21,632 bases of DNA, taken from Thiotrichaceae bacterium UBA7359. GTDB taxonomy: Bacteria > Pseudomonadota > Gammaproteobacteria > Eutrophobiales > Eutrophobiaceae. The notes under the pieces are model-generated. The model did no database searches. It had not been told where the DNA came from and saw only the letters and a program-made list of their open reading frames with translations. Below are positions 7,447 through 15,462 of this stretch, piece after piece. Within the stretch, counting starts at the first letter, position 1. The number at the start of each line of letters is the position of its first letter. Both the position numbers and the translations under genes were made by a program. The DNA lies in assembly GCA_905182825.1 (NCBI GenBank), contig CAJJDJ010000046.1:1-21632 (forward strand). Direction: 5' to 3'.

Positions 7447-8334
7447 ATGCAAGCTGATGTTTTAACTAAGGTAATTCTTCCTTTATCTCTTTTTTTGATT
7501 ATGTTTGGAATTGGAATGACATTACGACTTTCTGATTTTAAAAATATTTTTCATTACCCTAAAGCGATTGTTGTTGGATTAATTGGGCAATTAATTTTAC
7601 TACCTCTTATTGCTTTCATCCTTTCGCTTATTTTCAGGTTGCCCGCTGAATTAGCCGTCGGTTTAATCATCATTTCTTTAGCTCCTGGTGGTGCGACATC
7701 TAATATGTTCACTTATTTATTTGAAGGTGATGTTCCACTATCTGTTAGTTTAACTTTACTAACTAGTTTGCTCACACCTTTTACTATTCCTTTGATCGCT
7801 TCTTTAAGCATGATCTACTTTATGGGTAGTAATACAGAATTTGAGTTGTCTATCGTTAAAACTATGTTGCAGTTATTAGTGATTAGCGTGATACCTATTG
7901 CTCTAGGTATGTTTGTTTTATCACGTTTACCAGTAGTTGCTAAGAAAATAGAAAACGCACTTAAATGGTTTTCAATATTTTTCTTGTTTTTGATTATTGG
8001 TTTAATCGTTATGAAAAACTCTGCAAATATGGCAAATTTTTTCGTGCAAGCAGGCGCTGCGACTTTAGTGCTTAATATAGTAGTACTAATATCTGGTTAT
8101 CAGCTTGCTTACTGGACAAAACTCAATATCAAACAATCCACCGCTATTGGTTTTGAAGTAGGTATTCAGAATGGTACTTTAGCACTTGTTGTGTCCGGAA
8201 CTTTGATTGGTAACAATACTATGATGATTCCAGCTGTGACCTACTCATTACTCATGTTTATTACAGGCGCTATTTTTGGTTATCTGATTAATAAAAAAAA
8301 CAATAGAAAAAAAACTGAAGCATGCTCAATTTAA
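7447..8334 (+). CDS. Bile acid:sodium symporter (BASS) family transporter
   Basis: A 295-residue integral membrane protein with about nine or ten hydrophobic segments. The two BASS core motifs are present: APGGATSN at residues 79-86 and EVGIQNGTLA at 237-246, the crossover regions that form the sodium and substrate sites. Family members carry bile acids, pantoate or other organic anions; the substrate cannot be read from sequence. The frame can be extended upstream to a TTG at 7411, but the ATG at 7447 has GGAG (7437-7440) six bases before it and starts the first membrane helix correctly. It lies upstream of the TPP riboswitch, so it is not itself under that switch. The gene is AT-rich and ends in a short basic tail. 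Confidence 0.9.
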   Translation: MQADVLTKVILPLSLFLIMFGIGMTLRLSDFKNIFHYPKAIVVGLIGQLILLPLIAFILSLIFRLPAELAVGLIIISLAPGGATSNMFTYLFEGDVPLSVSLTLLTSLLTPFTIPLIASLSMIYFMGSNTEFELSIVKTMLQLLVISVIPIALGMFVLSRLPVVAKKIENALKWFSIFFLFLIIGLIVMKNSANMANFFVQAGAATLVLNIVVLISGYQLAYWTKLNIKQSTAIGFEVGIQNGTLALVVSGTLIGNNTMMIPAVTYSLLMFITGAIFGYLINKKNNRKKTEACSI

Positions 8335-8433
8335 AATTAAAATGGCGTATTTAAATAAGTGAAATAGATTAAGTATAAGATTTCTATTCTCTTAATTTAT
8401 CCTTGGGTGTATTATTTAGAAATAACTAGTTTT

Positions 8434-8465
8434 CGAATAATATTGATTCGTATTAATCGAATCAA
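8434..8465. promoter_or_regulatory. Phased CGAAT half-sites, possible operator upstream of thiC
   Basis: TTGATTCG (8443-8450) and CGAATCAA (8458-8465) form a perfect 8-bp inverted repeat around a 7-base spacer. A third half-site CGAAT occurs at 8434-8438, exactly 12 bases before ATTCG (8446), which in turn is 12 bases before CGAAT (8458). The cluster ends about 20 bases before the riboswitch. No T-run follows, so it is not a terminator. Confidence 0.4.
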
Positions 8466-8485
8466 AAATGAAAAAACCAATATTA

Positions 8486-8560
8486 AAGCTAGGGGTGCCC
8501 GGGCGGGCTGAGAGATACCCTTGAACCTGAACCGGGTAATGCCGACGTAGGAAAGCAAGC
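8486..8560 (+). ncRNA. TPP riboswitch (THI element)
   Basis: The aptamer core is nearly canonical: GGGGTGCC at 8492-8499, GGCTGAGAGATACCC near 8506-8520, ACCTGAACCGGGTAATGCC near 8525-8543, and CGTAGGAAAGC near 8545-8555. Closing pairs AGCT.../...AGC flank it. These are the conserved T-loop, pyrimidine-binding and pyrophosphate-binding segments of the thiamin pyrophosphate aptamer. No terminator with a T-run follows before thiC, so control is probably at translation: the binding site GGAG (8610-8613) lies about 50 bases downstream, as in gammaproteobacterial thiC leaders. Confidence 0.95.
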
Positions 8561-8619
8561 ATCTTCGAACCGTTTGGGCGCGAACACTGACGTAATCATA
8601 AAGTGATATGGAGTGAACT

Positions 8620-10500
8620 ATGAGTGCCATCGCCGATACTTTGCTAAGCCAAACAGCCGTTGTTGATGAAAAGGCTGTAAAAAGTTTTCCTAATTCAAAA
8701 AAAATATATGTACAGGGTAGCCGTGCCGATATTCGTGTTCCTATGCGCGAGATTTCTCTAGCTAAAACTCATAATGGTCAAGTCGAGGAAGAAAACCCAC
8801 CATTGACGGTTTATGACACTTCCGGTGCCTATTCAGATGTTGATGCAAATATTGATATACGTAAAGGTTTGGCTGCTTTGCGACAAAGCTGGTTAGAAGA
8901 GCGTGACGATACTATTATTATTGGTGAAACAAGCTCGGAATACGGTCAGAGCCGATTAAAAGATCCTGAATTAGCAGTACTGCGTTTTAATCAAAAAAAT
9001 AATATCAGGAGAGCTAAGCCTGGTAAAAATGTAAGTCAAATGCACTATGCGAAGAAGGGTATTATTACTCCGGAGATGGAATTTATTTCTATACGCGAGA
9101 ACCAGCGTTTTGATGAATATCAGGATAAAAAATTAGCATGGCATCATCAAGGAATTGATTATGGCGCAAATTTACCGGGTAATATCACGCCAGAGTTTGT
9201 TCGAAAGGAAGTAGCTGAAGGTCGTGCGATAATTCCAGCAAACATCAACCATCCAGAAATTGAACCAATGATTATTGGCCGTAATTTTTTGGTCAAGATT
9301 AACGCTAATATTGGTAATTCTGCAGTCAGTTCATCCATCGAAGAAGAAGTAGAAAAAATGACTTGGGCTATTCGTTGGGGTGCTGATAATGTCATGGATC
9401 TATCGACCGGCAAAAACATTCATGAAACGCGTGAATGGATTATTCGTAATTCTCCTGTGCCTATAGGAACTGTACCTATCTATCAGGCATTAGAAAAAGT
9501 AGAAGGTAAAGCAGAAAACCTGACTTGGGAAATCTTTAAAGACACATTAATCGAACAAGCCGAGCAAGGTGTTGATTACTTCACTCTTCATGCTGGTGTA
9601 CGTTTAGCCTATGTTCCATTGACTGCGAAACGTTTGACGGGGATTGTTTCTCGTGGTGGTTCCATCATGGCCAAATGGTGTCTTGCCCATCATGAAGAAA
9701 ACTTCATTTACACACATTTTGAAGATATCTGTGAAATTATGAAGGCATATGATGTGTCTTTTTCATTGGGTGATGGACTCCGACCAGGTTGTATAGCTGA
9801 TGCCAATGATGCCGCTCAATTTGGTGAACTTGAAACATTGGGAGAACTTACACAAGTCGCTTGGAAACATGACGTGCAGACTATGATTGAAGGTCCTGGG
9901 CATGTCCCTATGCATAAGATTAAAGAAAATATGGAGAAGCAATTAGAAAAATGTAATGAAGCCCCCTTTTATACACTAGGTCCGCTAACGACTGATATTG
10001 CACCGGGATATGATCATATTACGTCTGCAATTGGCGCAGCGATGATCGGATGGTATGGCACGGCGATGCTTTGTTATGTAACACCAAAAGAACATTTGGG
10101 TTTACCAAACAAAGATGATGTTAAGGATGGCATCATAACTTATAAATTAGCTGCACATGCAGCAGATTTAGCAAAAGGCCACCCAGTAGCGCAGTTGCGT
10201 GATAACGCTTTATCAAAAGCGCGTTTTGAATTTCGTTGGGAAGATCAATTTAATTTAAGTCTAGATCCGGATAAAGCACGAGAATTTCATGATCAAACCT
10301 TACCAAAAGATGCGCATAAGGTTGCTCATTTTTGTTCTATGTGTGGTCCAAATTTTTGTTCAATGAAAATAACGCAAGATATCCGAGATTATGCTGATAA
10401 AAAAGGCATTGATAATGTTGATAAAGCGTTACAAAAAGGAATGAAAGAAAAAGCAAAAGAGTTCAAACAAAAAGGTACAGAAATATATTCGAAGGTTTGA
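8620..10500 (+). CDS. thiC: Phosphomethylpyrimidine synthase ThiC
   Basis: A 626-residue radical-SAM enzyme that converts 5-aminoimidazole ribotide to hydroxymethylpyrimidine phosphate in thiamin biosynthesis. The C-terminal cluster motif C-x2-C-x4-C is C572, C575 and C580 in CSMCGPNFC, followed by SMKITQDIR. The N-terminal ThiC-associated region (KIYVQGSRADIRVPMREI) and the barrel blocks such as PVGTVPIYQALEKV, SRGGSIMAKWCL and MIEGPGHVPMH are intact. The length matches the long proteobacterial form (E. coli 631). The ATG at 8620 has GGAG six bases upstream. It stands alone under a TPP riboswitch; no other thi gene is in the window, so HMP made here must feed a pathway encoded elsewhere. Confidence 0.98.
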   Translation: MSAIADTLLSQTAVVDEKAVKSFPNSKKIYVQGSRADIRVPMREISLAKTHNGQVEEENPPLTVYDTSGAYSDVDANIDIRKGLAALRQSWLEERDDTIIIGETSSEYGQSRLKDPELAVLRFNQKNNIRRAKPGKNVSQMHYAKKGIITPEMEFISIRENQRFDEYQDKKLAWHHQGIDYGANLPGNITPEFVRKEVAEGRAIIPANINHPEIEPMIIGRNFLVKINANIGNSAVSSSIEEEVEKMTWAIRWGADNVMDLSTGKNIHETREWIIRNSPVPIGTVPIYQALEKVEGKAENLTWEIFKDTLIEQAEQGVDYFTLHAGVRLAYVPLTAKRLTGIVSRGGSIMAKWCLAHHEENFIYTHFEDICEIMKAYDVSFSLGDGLRPGCIADANDAAQFGELETLGELTQVAWKHDVQTMIEGPGHVPMHKIKENMEKQLEKCNEAPFYTLGPLTTDIAPGYDHITSAIGAAMIGWYGTAMLCYVTPKEHLGLPNKDDVKDGIITYKLAAHAADLAKGHPVAQLRDNALSKARFEFRWEDQFNLSLDPDKAREFHDQTLPKDAHKVAHFCSMCGPNFCSMKITQDIRDYADKKGIDNVDKALQKGMKEKAKEFKQKGTEIYSKV

Positions 10501-10910
10501 GGTTCATTTAAAATATTTAGCACACTACACTTAATGTTATGAAGGGTCAGTGTCGGTTGATGTTATGTCGATTTCCTAGAAATAAATGATTTTTATAAAA
10601 CAGCTAATAGCAAAGCTTTTGCAAAGTTTTGTGATTTATCTGTGCGGATACTAAAAAACAGAGGCTCCGCGAGGTCCGCTCTTGTATAAGTATTATGATT
10701 CTCTGCTAAACCGGCGCCTTAAATGTAAACAATTGATGCTTGAAATCAGCTAATATGCTTATTTAACACTTTGGTTATAAACAATATGTCGACAATATGA
10801 CAATTTTCTTACAAATAAAGCAATGTCTGAAATTTTTCATCTGACTATTTCAGCGACTGCAGAGCACGTGTTTAAAAATAGGTAAAATCTAAAAATTGAG
10901 AGTAAATAAT
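10501..10910. other. Long AT-rich spacer between thiC and acnD
   Basis: No credible gene is seen in these 410 bases in either direction. The spacer contains two imperfect tandem duplications (10611-10631 and 10661-10679), a GCGGA at 10644-10648 able to pair with either TCCGC copy of the second one, and an operator-like TGTCGACA at 10787-10794 inside an 11-base direct repeat. It should hold the thiC 3' end and the acnD promoter. TTGAAA (10740-10745) and TTAACA (10763-10768) are 17 bases apart but match too weakly to be called. Confidence 0.5.
10781..10799. promoter_or_regulatory. Operator-like site upstream of acnD
   Basis: ACAATATG occurs at 10781-10788 and again at 10792-10799, an 11-base period that puts both copies on the same DNA face. 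The junction makes the perfect palindrome TGTCGACA (10787-10794). GT..AC palindromes of this kind are typical of GntR-family operators, the family that controls several methylcitrate (prp) operons. No regulator gene is present in the window. Confidence 0.4.
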
Positions 10911-13517
10911 ATGAATACCAATTATCGTAAACCACTCCCTAATTCTGAATTGGATTATTTCGATACTCATGAAGCGGTTGAAGCGATCAAACCTGGTGCA
11001 TATATGAGTTTGCCTTATACATCTCGTGTATTGGCTGAACAGCTTGTTAGACGTTGTGATCCGTCTGCGTTAACAGACTCCCTGAATCAGCTCATCGAAC
11101 GTAAGCAAGATCTGGATTTTCCATGGTATCCAGCACGTGTGGTTTGCCATGACATTCTGGGGCAGACTGCTCTGGTCGATTTGGCGGGTTTGCGTGATGC
11201 GATTGCAGATCAAGGTGGTGATCCCGCCAAGGTTAATCCCGTGGTACCCACACAGTTGATTGTTGATCACTCCCTGGCTGTTGAACATGGTGGTTTTGAA
11301 AAAGATGCCTTTGAAAAAAATCGCGCCATCGAAGATCGCCGTAATGAAGACCGTTTTCACTTTATCGAGTGGACTAAAACGGCCTTTGATAACGTCGATG
11401 TAATACCTGCAGGAAATGGCATCATGCATCAGATCAATTTAGAAAAGATGTCACCAGTGATTCAGTCACGTAATGGTCTAGCTTACCCTGATACCTGTGT
11501 TGGAACAGACAGTCATACCCCTCATGTTGATGCACTCGGTGTTATTGCCATAGGTGTTGGTGGTCTCGAAGCGGAAACCGTCATGCTTGGTCGGCCAACC
11601 ATGATGCGACTACCGGATATTATTGGTGTTAACATTACTGGTAAGCGCCAGGCGGGAATAACTGCTACAGATATTGTGCTGGCAATAACCGAATTTCTAA
11701 GAAATGCGAAAGTTGTTTCCGCCTACCTTGAATTCTTTGGCGAGGGTGTTACGGAACTCACCATTGGCGATCGCGCTACCATCTCAAATATGACACCTGA
11801 ATATGGTGCTTCTGCGGGTATGTTTTATATAGATGAGCAGACTATTGATTATTTGAAACTGACTGGCCGTGAACCAGAGCAGGTTGCACTAGTAAAAAAC
11901 TACGCTAAAGTAACAGGACTTTGGGCTGACGATCTTAAACAAGCTGAATACGGTCGTATACTCAAATTTGATCTCTCGACGGTATCTCGCAATATGGCAG
12001 GACCATCAAATCCACATCGTCGTTTAGCAACGTCGGATCTGGAGTCGCGTGGTATCGCGGTCGGACTTGATGAGGCTATCGCGCAAGAGGCAGAAGGTAA
12101 AATTCCAGATGGTGCGGTAATAATTGCGGCGATCACCTCCTGCACGAATACGAGTAATCCACGCAACATGGTTGCTGCCGGTCTGATAGCACGCAAGGCA
12201 AATGAACTGGGATTAATCCGCAAGCCTTGGGTTAAATCTTCTTTCGCACCGGGCTCCAAAGTAGTTCAACTGTATTTGGAAGAAGCTGGTCTGTTGACTG
12301 AGTTAGAAAAACTTGGTTTTGGTATAGTGGCCTTCGCCTGTACTACCTGTAATGGTATGAGTGGTGCGTTGAATCCCGAGATTCAAAGAGAAATTATCGA
12401 CCGTGACGTGTATGCAACAGCTGTACTATCGGGTAATCGAAACTTTGACGGCCGTATTCATCCTTACGCCAAACAGGCATTTCTTGCTTCACCACCGCTT
12501 GTGGTTGCCTATGCTATTGCAGGCACTATTCGTTTTGATATCGAAAAGGATGTACTGGGTACAGATAAAAAAGGTAATCCAATAGCACTGAAAGATATTT
12601 GGCCTAGCGATGAAGAGATTGATACCATTGTTAAAGCATGTGTCAAACCTGAGCAGTTCAAGAAGATCTATGCTCCAATGTTCAATATAGTTAAAGGAGC
12701 AGTAACTGAAAGTCCCTTGTATCAATGGCGCCCGCAAAGTACATATATTCGTCGACCTCCTTACTGGGAGGGAGCACTTGCAGGTGAACGTACGATGAAA
12801 GGCATGCGCCCACTAGCGGTTCTCGGTGACAATATTACAACCGACCATCTGTCGCCTTCGAATGCGATCATGTTGAACAGTGCTGCCGGTGCTTATCTGG
12901 ATAAGATGGGTCTACCAGAAGTCGATTTTAATTCTTATGCGACACATCGTGGAGATCATTTGACAGCACAACGTGCAACTTTTGCTAATCCGAAATTATT
13001 AAACGAGATGTGCCGTGACCAGAATGGAGGAGTGAAACAGGGTTCTTTGGCTCGTATCGAGCCGGATGGTAAAGAGAGCCGTATGTGGGAGGCCATAGAA
13101 ATCTATATGGATCGCAAGCAACCGTTGATTATTATCGCTGGCGCTGACTATGGACAGGGCTCTTCCCGTGACTGGGCTGCGAAAGGTGTTCGCTTGGCCG
13201 GTGTGGAAGTCATTGTGGCCGAAGGTTTTGAACGTATCCACCGCACAAATTTGGTGGGTATGGGCGTCTTACCACTGGAGTTTGATGCGAGTGATAACCG
13301 TAACACTTATTCTATAGATGGGACAGAGACTTACACCGTAAACGGTAAGATCTCTCCAGGAGCAGCTTTGACGATCGTGATGACTCGTGCCAACGGTGAC
13401 ACTGTGAAAATTTCTGTGACCTGTCGTCTTGATACCGCCGAAGAGGTTCATGTGTATGAAGCTGGCGGAGTCCTGCAACGTTTTGCACAAGATTTTCTTG
13501 AATCTAACGCGGCTTAA
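10911..13517 (+). CDS. acnD: Fe/S-dependent 2-methylcitrate dehydratase AcnD
   Basis: An 868-residue aconitase-superfamily enzyme very like Shewanella AcnD, beginning MNTNYRKPLP and LDYFDTHEAVEAI. AcnD dehydrates 2-methylcitrate to 2-methyl-trans-aconitate in the methylcitrate cycle of propionate breakdown. The [4Fe-4S] ligands are C411 in ITSCTNTSNP and C477 and C480 in ACTTCNG. The swivel-domain block YGQGSSRDWAAKGVRL and EGFERIHRTNLVGMG complete the active site. The frame extends to a TTG at 10896, but the ATG at 10911 fits the family and has TGAGAG (10897-10902) eight bases upstream. prpF follows after 12 bases. Base composition is higher in GC than neighbours outside this pair, which suggests transfer. 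It could also supply general aconitase activity. Confidence 0.95.
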   Translation: MNTNYRKPLPNSELDYFDTHEAVEAIKPGAYMSLPYTSRVLAEQLVRRCDPSALTDSLNQLIERKQDLDFPWYPARVVCHDILGQTALVDLAGLRDAIADQGGDPAKVNPVVPTQLIVDHSLAVEHGGFEKDAFEKNRAIEDRRNEDRFHFIEWTKTAFDNVDVIPAGNGIMHQINLEKMSPVIQSRNGLAYPDTCVGTDSHTPHVDALGVIAIGVGGLEAETVMLGRPTMMRLPDIIGVNITGKRQAGITATDIVLAITEFLRNAKVVSAYLEFFGEGVTELTIGDRATISNMTPEYGASAGMFYIDEQTIDYLKLTGREPEQVALVKNYAKVTGLWADDLKQAEYGRILKFDLSTVSRNMAGPSNPHRRLATSDLESRGIAVGLDEAIAQEAEGKIPDGAVIIAAITSCTNTSNPRNMVAAGLIARKANELGLIRKPWVKSSFAPGSKVVQLYLEEAGLLTELEKLGFGIVAFACTTCNGMSGALNPEIQREIIDRDVYATAVLSGNRNFDGRIHPYAKQAFLASPPLVVAYAIAGTIRFDIEKDVLGTDKKGNPIALKDIWPSDEEIDTIVKACVKPEQFKKIYAPMFNIVKGAVTESPLYQWRPQSTYIRRPPYWEGALAGERTMKGMRPLAVLGDNITTDHLSPSNAIMLNSAAGAYLDKMGLPEVDFNSYATHRGDHLTAQRATFANPKLLNEMCRDQNGGVKQGSLARIEPDGKESRMWEAIEIYMDRKQPLIIIAGADYGQGSSRDWAAKGVRLAGVEVIVAEGFERIHRTNLVGMGVLPLEFDASDNRNTYSIDGTETYTVNGKISPGAALTIVMTRANGDTVKISVTCRLDTAEEVHVYEAGGVLQRFAQDFLESNAA

Positions 13518-13529
13518 TCAGGAGGAAAG

Positions 13530-14708
13530 ATGAGCCATGCACCTCAGATAAGGATCCCTGCCACCTATATGCGTGGCGGCACGAGCAAGGGCGTGTTCTT
13601 TAATCTTGCAGACCTGCCAGAATCGGTACAGGTGTCGGGTGCTACGCGCGATGCTTTATTGTTAAGAATAATAGGTAGCCCAGATCCATACGGCAAGCAA
13701 ACCGATGGTATGGGAGGGGCGACGTCAAGTACTAGTAAAACAGTACTGCTTTCAAAAAGCACTCAGTTGGAACACGATGTTGATTATCTCTTTGGACAGG
13801 TATCTATCGATAAGGCCTTCGTCGATTGGAGTGGTAATTGTGGTAATTTAACTGCAGCAGTAGGCTCATTTGCTATTAGTAATGGTCTGGTTGACGCCAG
13901 TCTTATTCCAGATAATGGTCTGGCTACCGTGCGTATCTGGCAAGCCAATATTCAAAAAACAATTATCGCTCATGTACCTATGACTAATGGTGAAGTACAG
14001 GAAACTGGTGAATTTGAACTTGATGGTGTGACCTTCCCTGCGGCGGAAGTAAAGATCGAATTTATGGAACCTACCGATAGTGATGGTGTGATTTTTCCTA
14101 CCGGAAATTTAACAGATGATTTAGAAGTACCGGGTGTTGGCACACTCAAGACCACCATGATTAATGCTGGTATACCGACCATTTTCCTAAATGCTAAAGA
14201 CATCTCATATAAAGGAACAGAATTGCAGGAAGCGATTAACAATCATGATAAAGCACTAGCAATGTTTGAGACTATTCGAGCCTACGGTGCGATGCGCATG
14301 GGTCTGATTGAGAATATCGAAGAGGCCGCGAATCGACAACATACGCCTAAGGTCGCTTTTGTAGGTAAGTCTGAAGGTTATATTGCTTCTAGCGGCAAAC
14401 AAATTAATGCTGCAGATATCGACTTAAATGTTCGGGCGCTATCGATGGGGAAATTACATCATGCCATGATGGGCACTGCTGCTGTTGCAATTGGCACCGC
14501 AGCTGCAATACCAGGAACCTTAGTGAACCTAGCCGCGGGTGGTGGTAAGCGGGATGCGGTAACTTTCGGACATCCTTCGGGAACTCTACGAGTTGGTGCT
14601 GAAGCTGCTCAAAATGGTGGTCAATGGACTGCGTCGAAAGTGATAATGAGCCGTAGTGCACGGATTATTATGGAAGGATGGGTTCGTGTTCCTGGAGATG
14701 CTTTTTGA
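13530..14708 (+). CDS. prpF: 2-methyl-aconitate isomerase PrpF
   Basis: A 392-residue member of the PrpF family (diaminopimelate-epimerase-like fold). It opens with the signature IPATYMRGGTSKGVFF. K70 in SSTSK and C104 in SGNCGN correspond by offset to the lysine and cysteine described as active-site residues in Shewanella PrpF. PrpF converts the trans product of AcnD to 2-methyl-cis-aconitate, so AcnD and PrpF together replace PrpD. The ATG at 13530 has the strongest ribosome binding site in the window, AGGAGG at 13520-13525. It shares the raised GC content of acnD and is almost certainly co-transcribed with it. No prpB, prpC or regulator gene lies next to the pair. Confidence 0.95.
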   Translation: MSHAPQIRIPATYMRGGTSKGVFFNLADLPESVQVSGATRDALLLRIIGSPDPYGKQTDGMGGATSSTSKTVLLSKSTQLEHDVDYLFGQVSIDKAFVDWSGNCGNLTAAVGSFAISNGLVDASLIPDNGLATVRIWQANIQKTIIAHVPMTNGEVQETGEFELDGVTFPAAEVKIEFMEPTDSDGVIFPTGNLTDDLEVPGVGTLKTTMINAGIPTIFLNAKDISYKGTELQEAINNHDKALAMFETIRAYGAMRMGLIENIEEAANRQHTPKVAFVGKSEGYIASSGKQINAADIDLNVRALSMGKLHHAMMGTAAVAIGTAAAIPGTLVNLAAGGGKRDAVTFGHPSGTLRVGAEAAQNGGQWTASKVIMSRSARIIMEGWVRVPGDAF

Positions 14709-15089
14709 AATACTTGATGAGATAAATTAATATTAATTGATGTCGGTTAGACATTCATGCGTGTAGTTTAGAGTGACTCCTGTTTTGATTTGAGTTGGGC
14801 ATAACAAAAAATAATATATTTGAAAGTATTTTGAAGTTCAGAAGATATTTGTAAAACGCATACAGTCCGTTCTGATTTTGACCATATTTTTAATCGATAG
14901 ATCCATTTTTTATCGGTTTTAAAGATTAAGTAAACTGGTTTTTGATGCCACATTAATAAAATTTATTACACCATACGAAGATAAACTAATTATATAAAAA
15001 AATGTTAATGTTTTTAGTTTATTGGCTCGAATCTTGTTAGTATACATCGCAGTTACAAATTCACTTTTTAAAGGTTTTGGAATAAACAA
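14709..15089. other. AT-rich spacer between prpF and nuoA
   Basis: These 381 bases are very AT-rich and contain no convincing gene. A 61-codon frame on the minus strand (14953-14768) has no binding site and no recognisable motif. A 14-bp AT-only palindrome is at 14725-14738 and a TTTTTxATCG direct repeat at about 14887 and 14906. The nuo promoter must lie here. Confidence 0.5.
15035..15043 (+). promoter_or_regulatory. Candidate extended -10 element for the nuo operon
   Basis: TGTTAGTAT at 15035-15043 has the TGn extension followed by TAGTAT (five of six matches to TATAAT), about 40 bases before the nuoA ATG. The -35 region is poor (TAGTTT at 15015-15020 at 17 bases). Extended -10 promoters can do without a good -35, but this is a tentative call. 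Confidence 0.35.
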
Positions 15090-15458
15090 ATGTTGGCGAA
15101 TTATTTTCCTATTCTTATATTTACCCTTGTCGGTTTAGTTATGGGTGTAGTATTGATTGCGTTGGGTTTCGGATTGGGTAAATTGCTGGGTCATGCTCGC
15201 GCTGATTCGGAAAAGCAATCTCCTTATGAATGTGGATTTGAGGCATTTGAAGATGCCCGTATGAAATTTGATGTCCGTTATTATCTCGTTGCCATTCTGT
15301 TTATTATCTTCGATCTTGAAATCGCTTTTCTATTCCCTTGGGCTGTCGCGTTGGATGGTATTGGCATGGCAGGATTTTGGGCGATGATGATGTTCCTTGG
15401 CGTACTCGTTGTTGGTTTTATCTATGAATGGCGCAAAGGCGCGCTTGATTGGGAGTAA
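15090..15458 (+). CDS. nuoA: NADH-quinone oxidoreductase subunit A
   Basis: A 122-residue membrane subunit of respiratory complex I with three hydrophobic helices (about 5-30, 65-85, 92-112). The conserved loop SPYECGFEAFEDARMKFDVRYY near residues 44-65 lies at the quinone-channel entrance and contains the well-conserved cysteine of NuoA/ND3. The following AILFIIFDLEIAFLFPW helix is typical. GGA at 15079-15081 precedes the ATG by eight bases. It is the first gene of the nuo operon, and nuoB begins four bases after its stop. Confidence 0.97.
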   Translation: MLANYFPILIFTLVGLVMGVVLIALGFGLGKLLGHARADSEKQSPYECGFEAFEDARMKFDVRYYLVAILFIIFDLEIAFLFPWAVALDGIGMAGFWAMMMFLGVLVVGFIYEWRKGALDWE

Positions 15459-15462
15459 CAAA

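Noticed and set aside
8368..8396. ATTAAG/CTTAAT inverted repeat after the BASS gene as a terminator
   Set aside because: AT-only-type short stem with an 18-base-plus loop and no T-run.
10896..10910. TTG start five codons upstream for acnD
   Set aside because: The ATG at 10911 matches the family N-terminus and has a well-spaced binding site; the TTG would place that site inside the gene.
14725..14738. A 14-bp perfect palindrome AATTAATATTAATT after prpF
   Set aside because: It consists only of A and T in a very AT-rich stretch, lacks a T-run, and could easily be chance.
14768..14953. A 61-codon frame on the minus strand in the prpF-nuoA spacer
   Set aside because: No binding site, no recognisable motif, and AT-rich composition that gives such frames by chance.
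15397..15462. N-terminal extension of nuoB into nuoA
   Set aside because: NuoB proteins of this type are about 158 residues and begin at the ATG at 15463, which has its own GGGAG.
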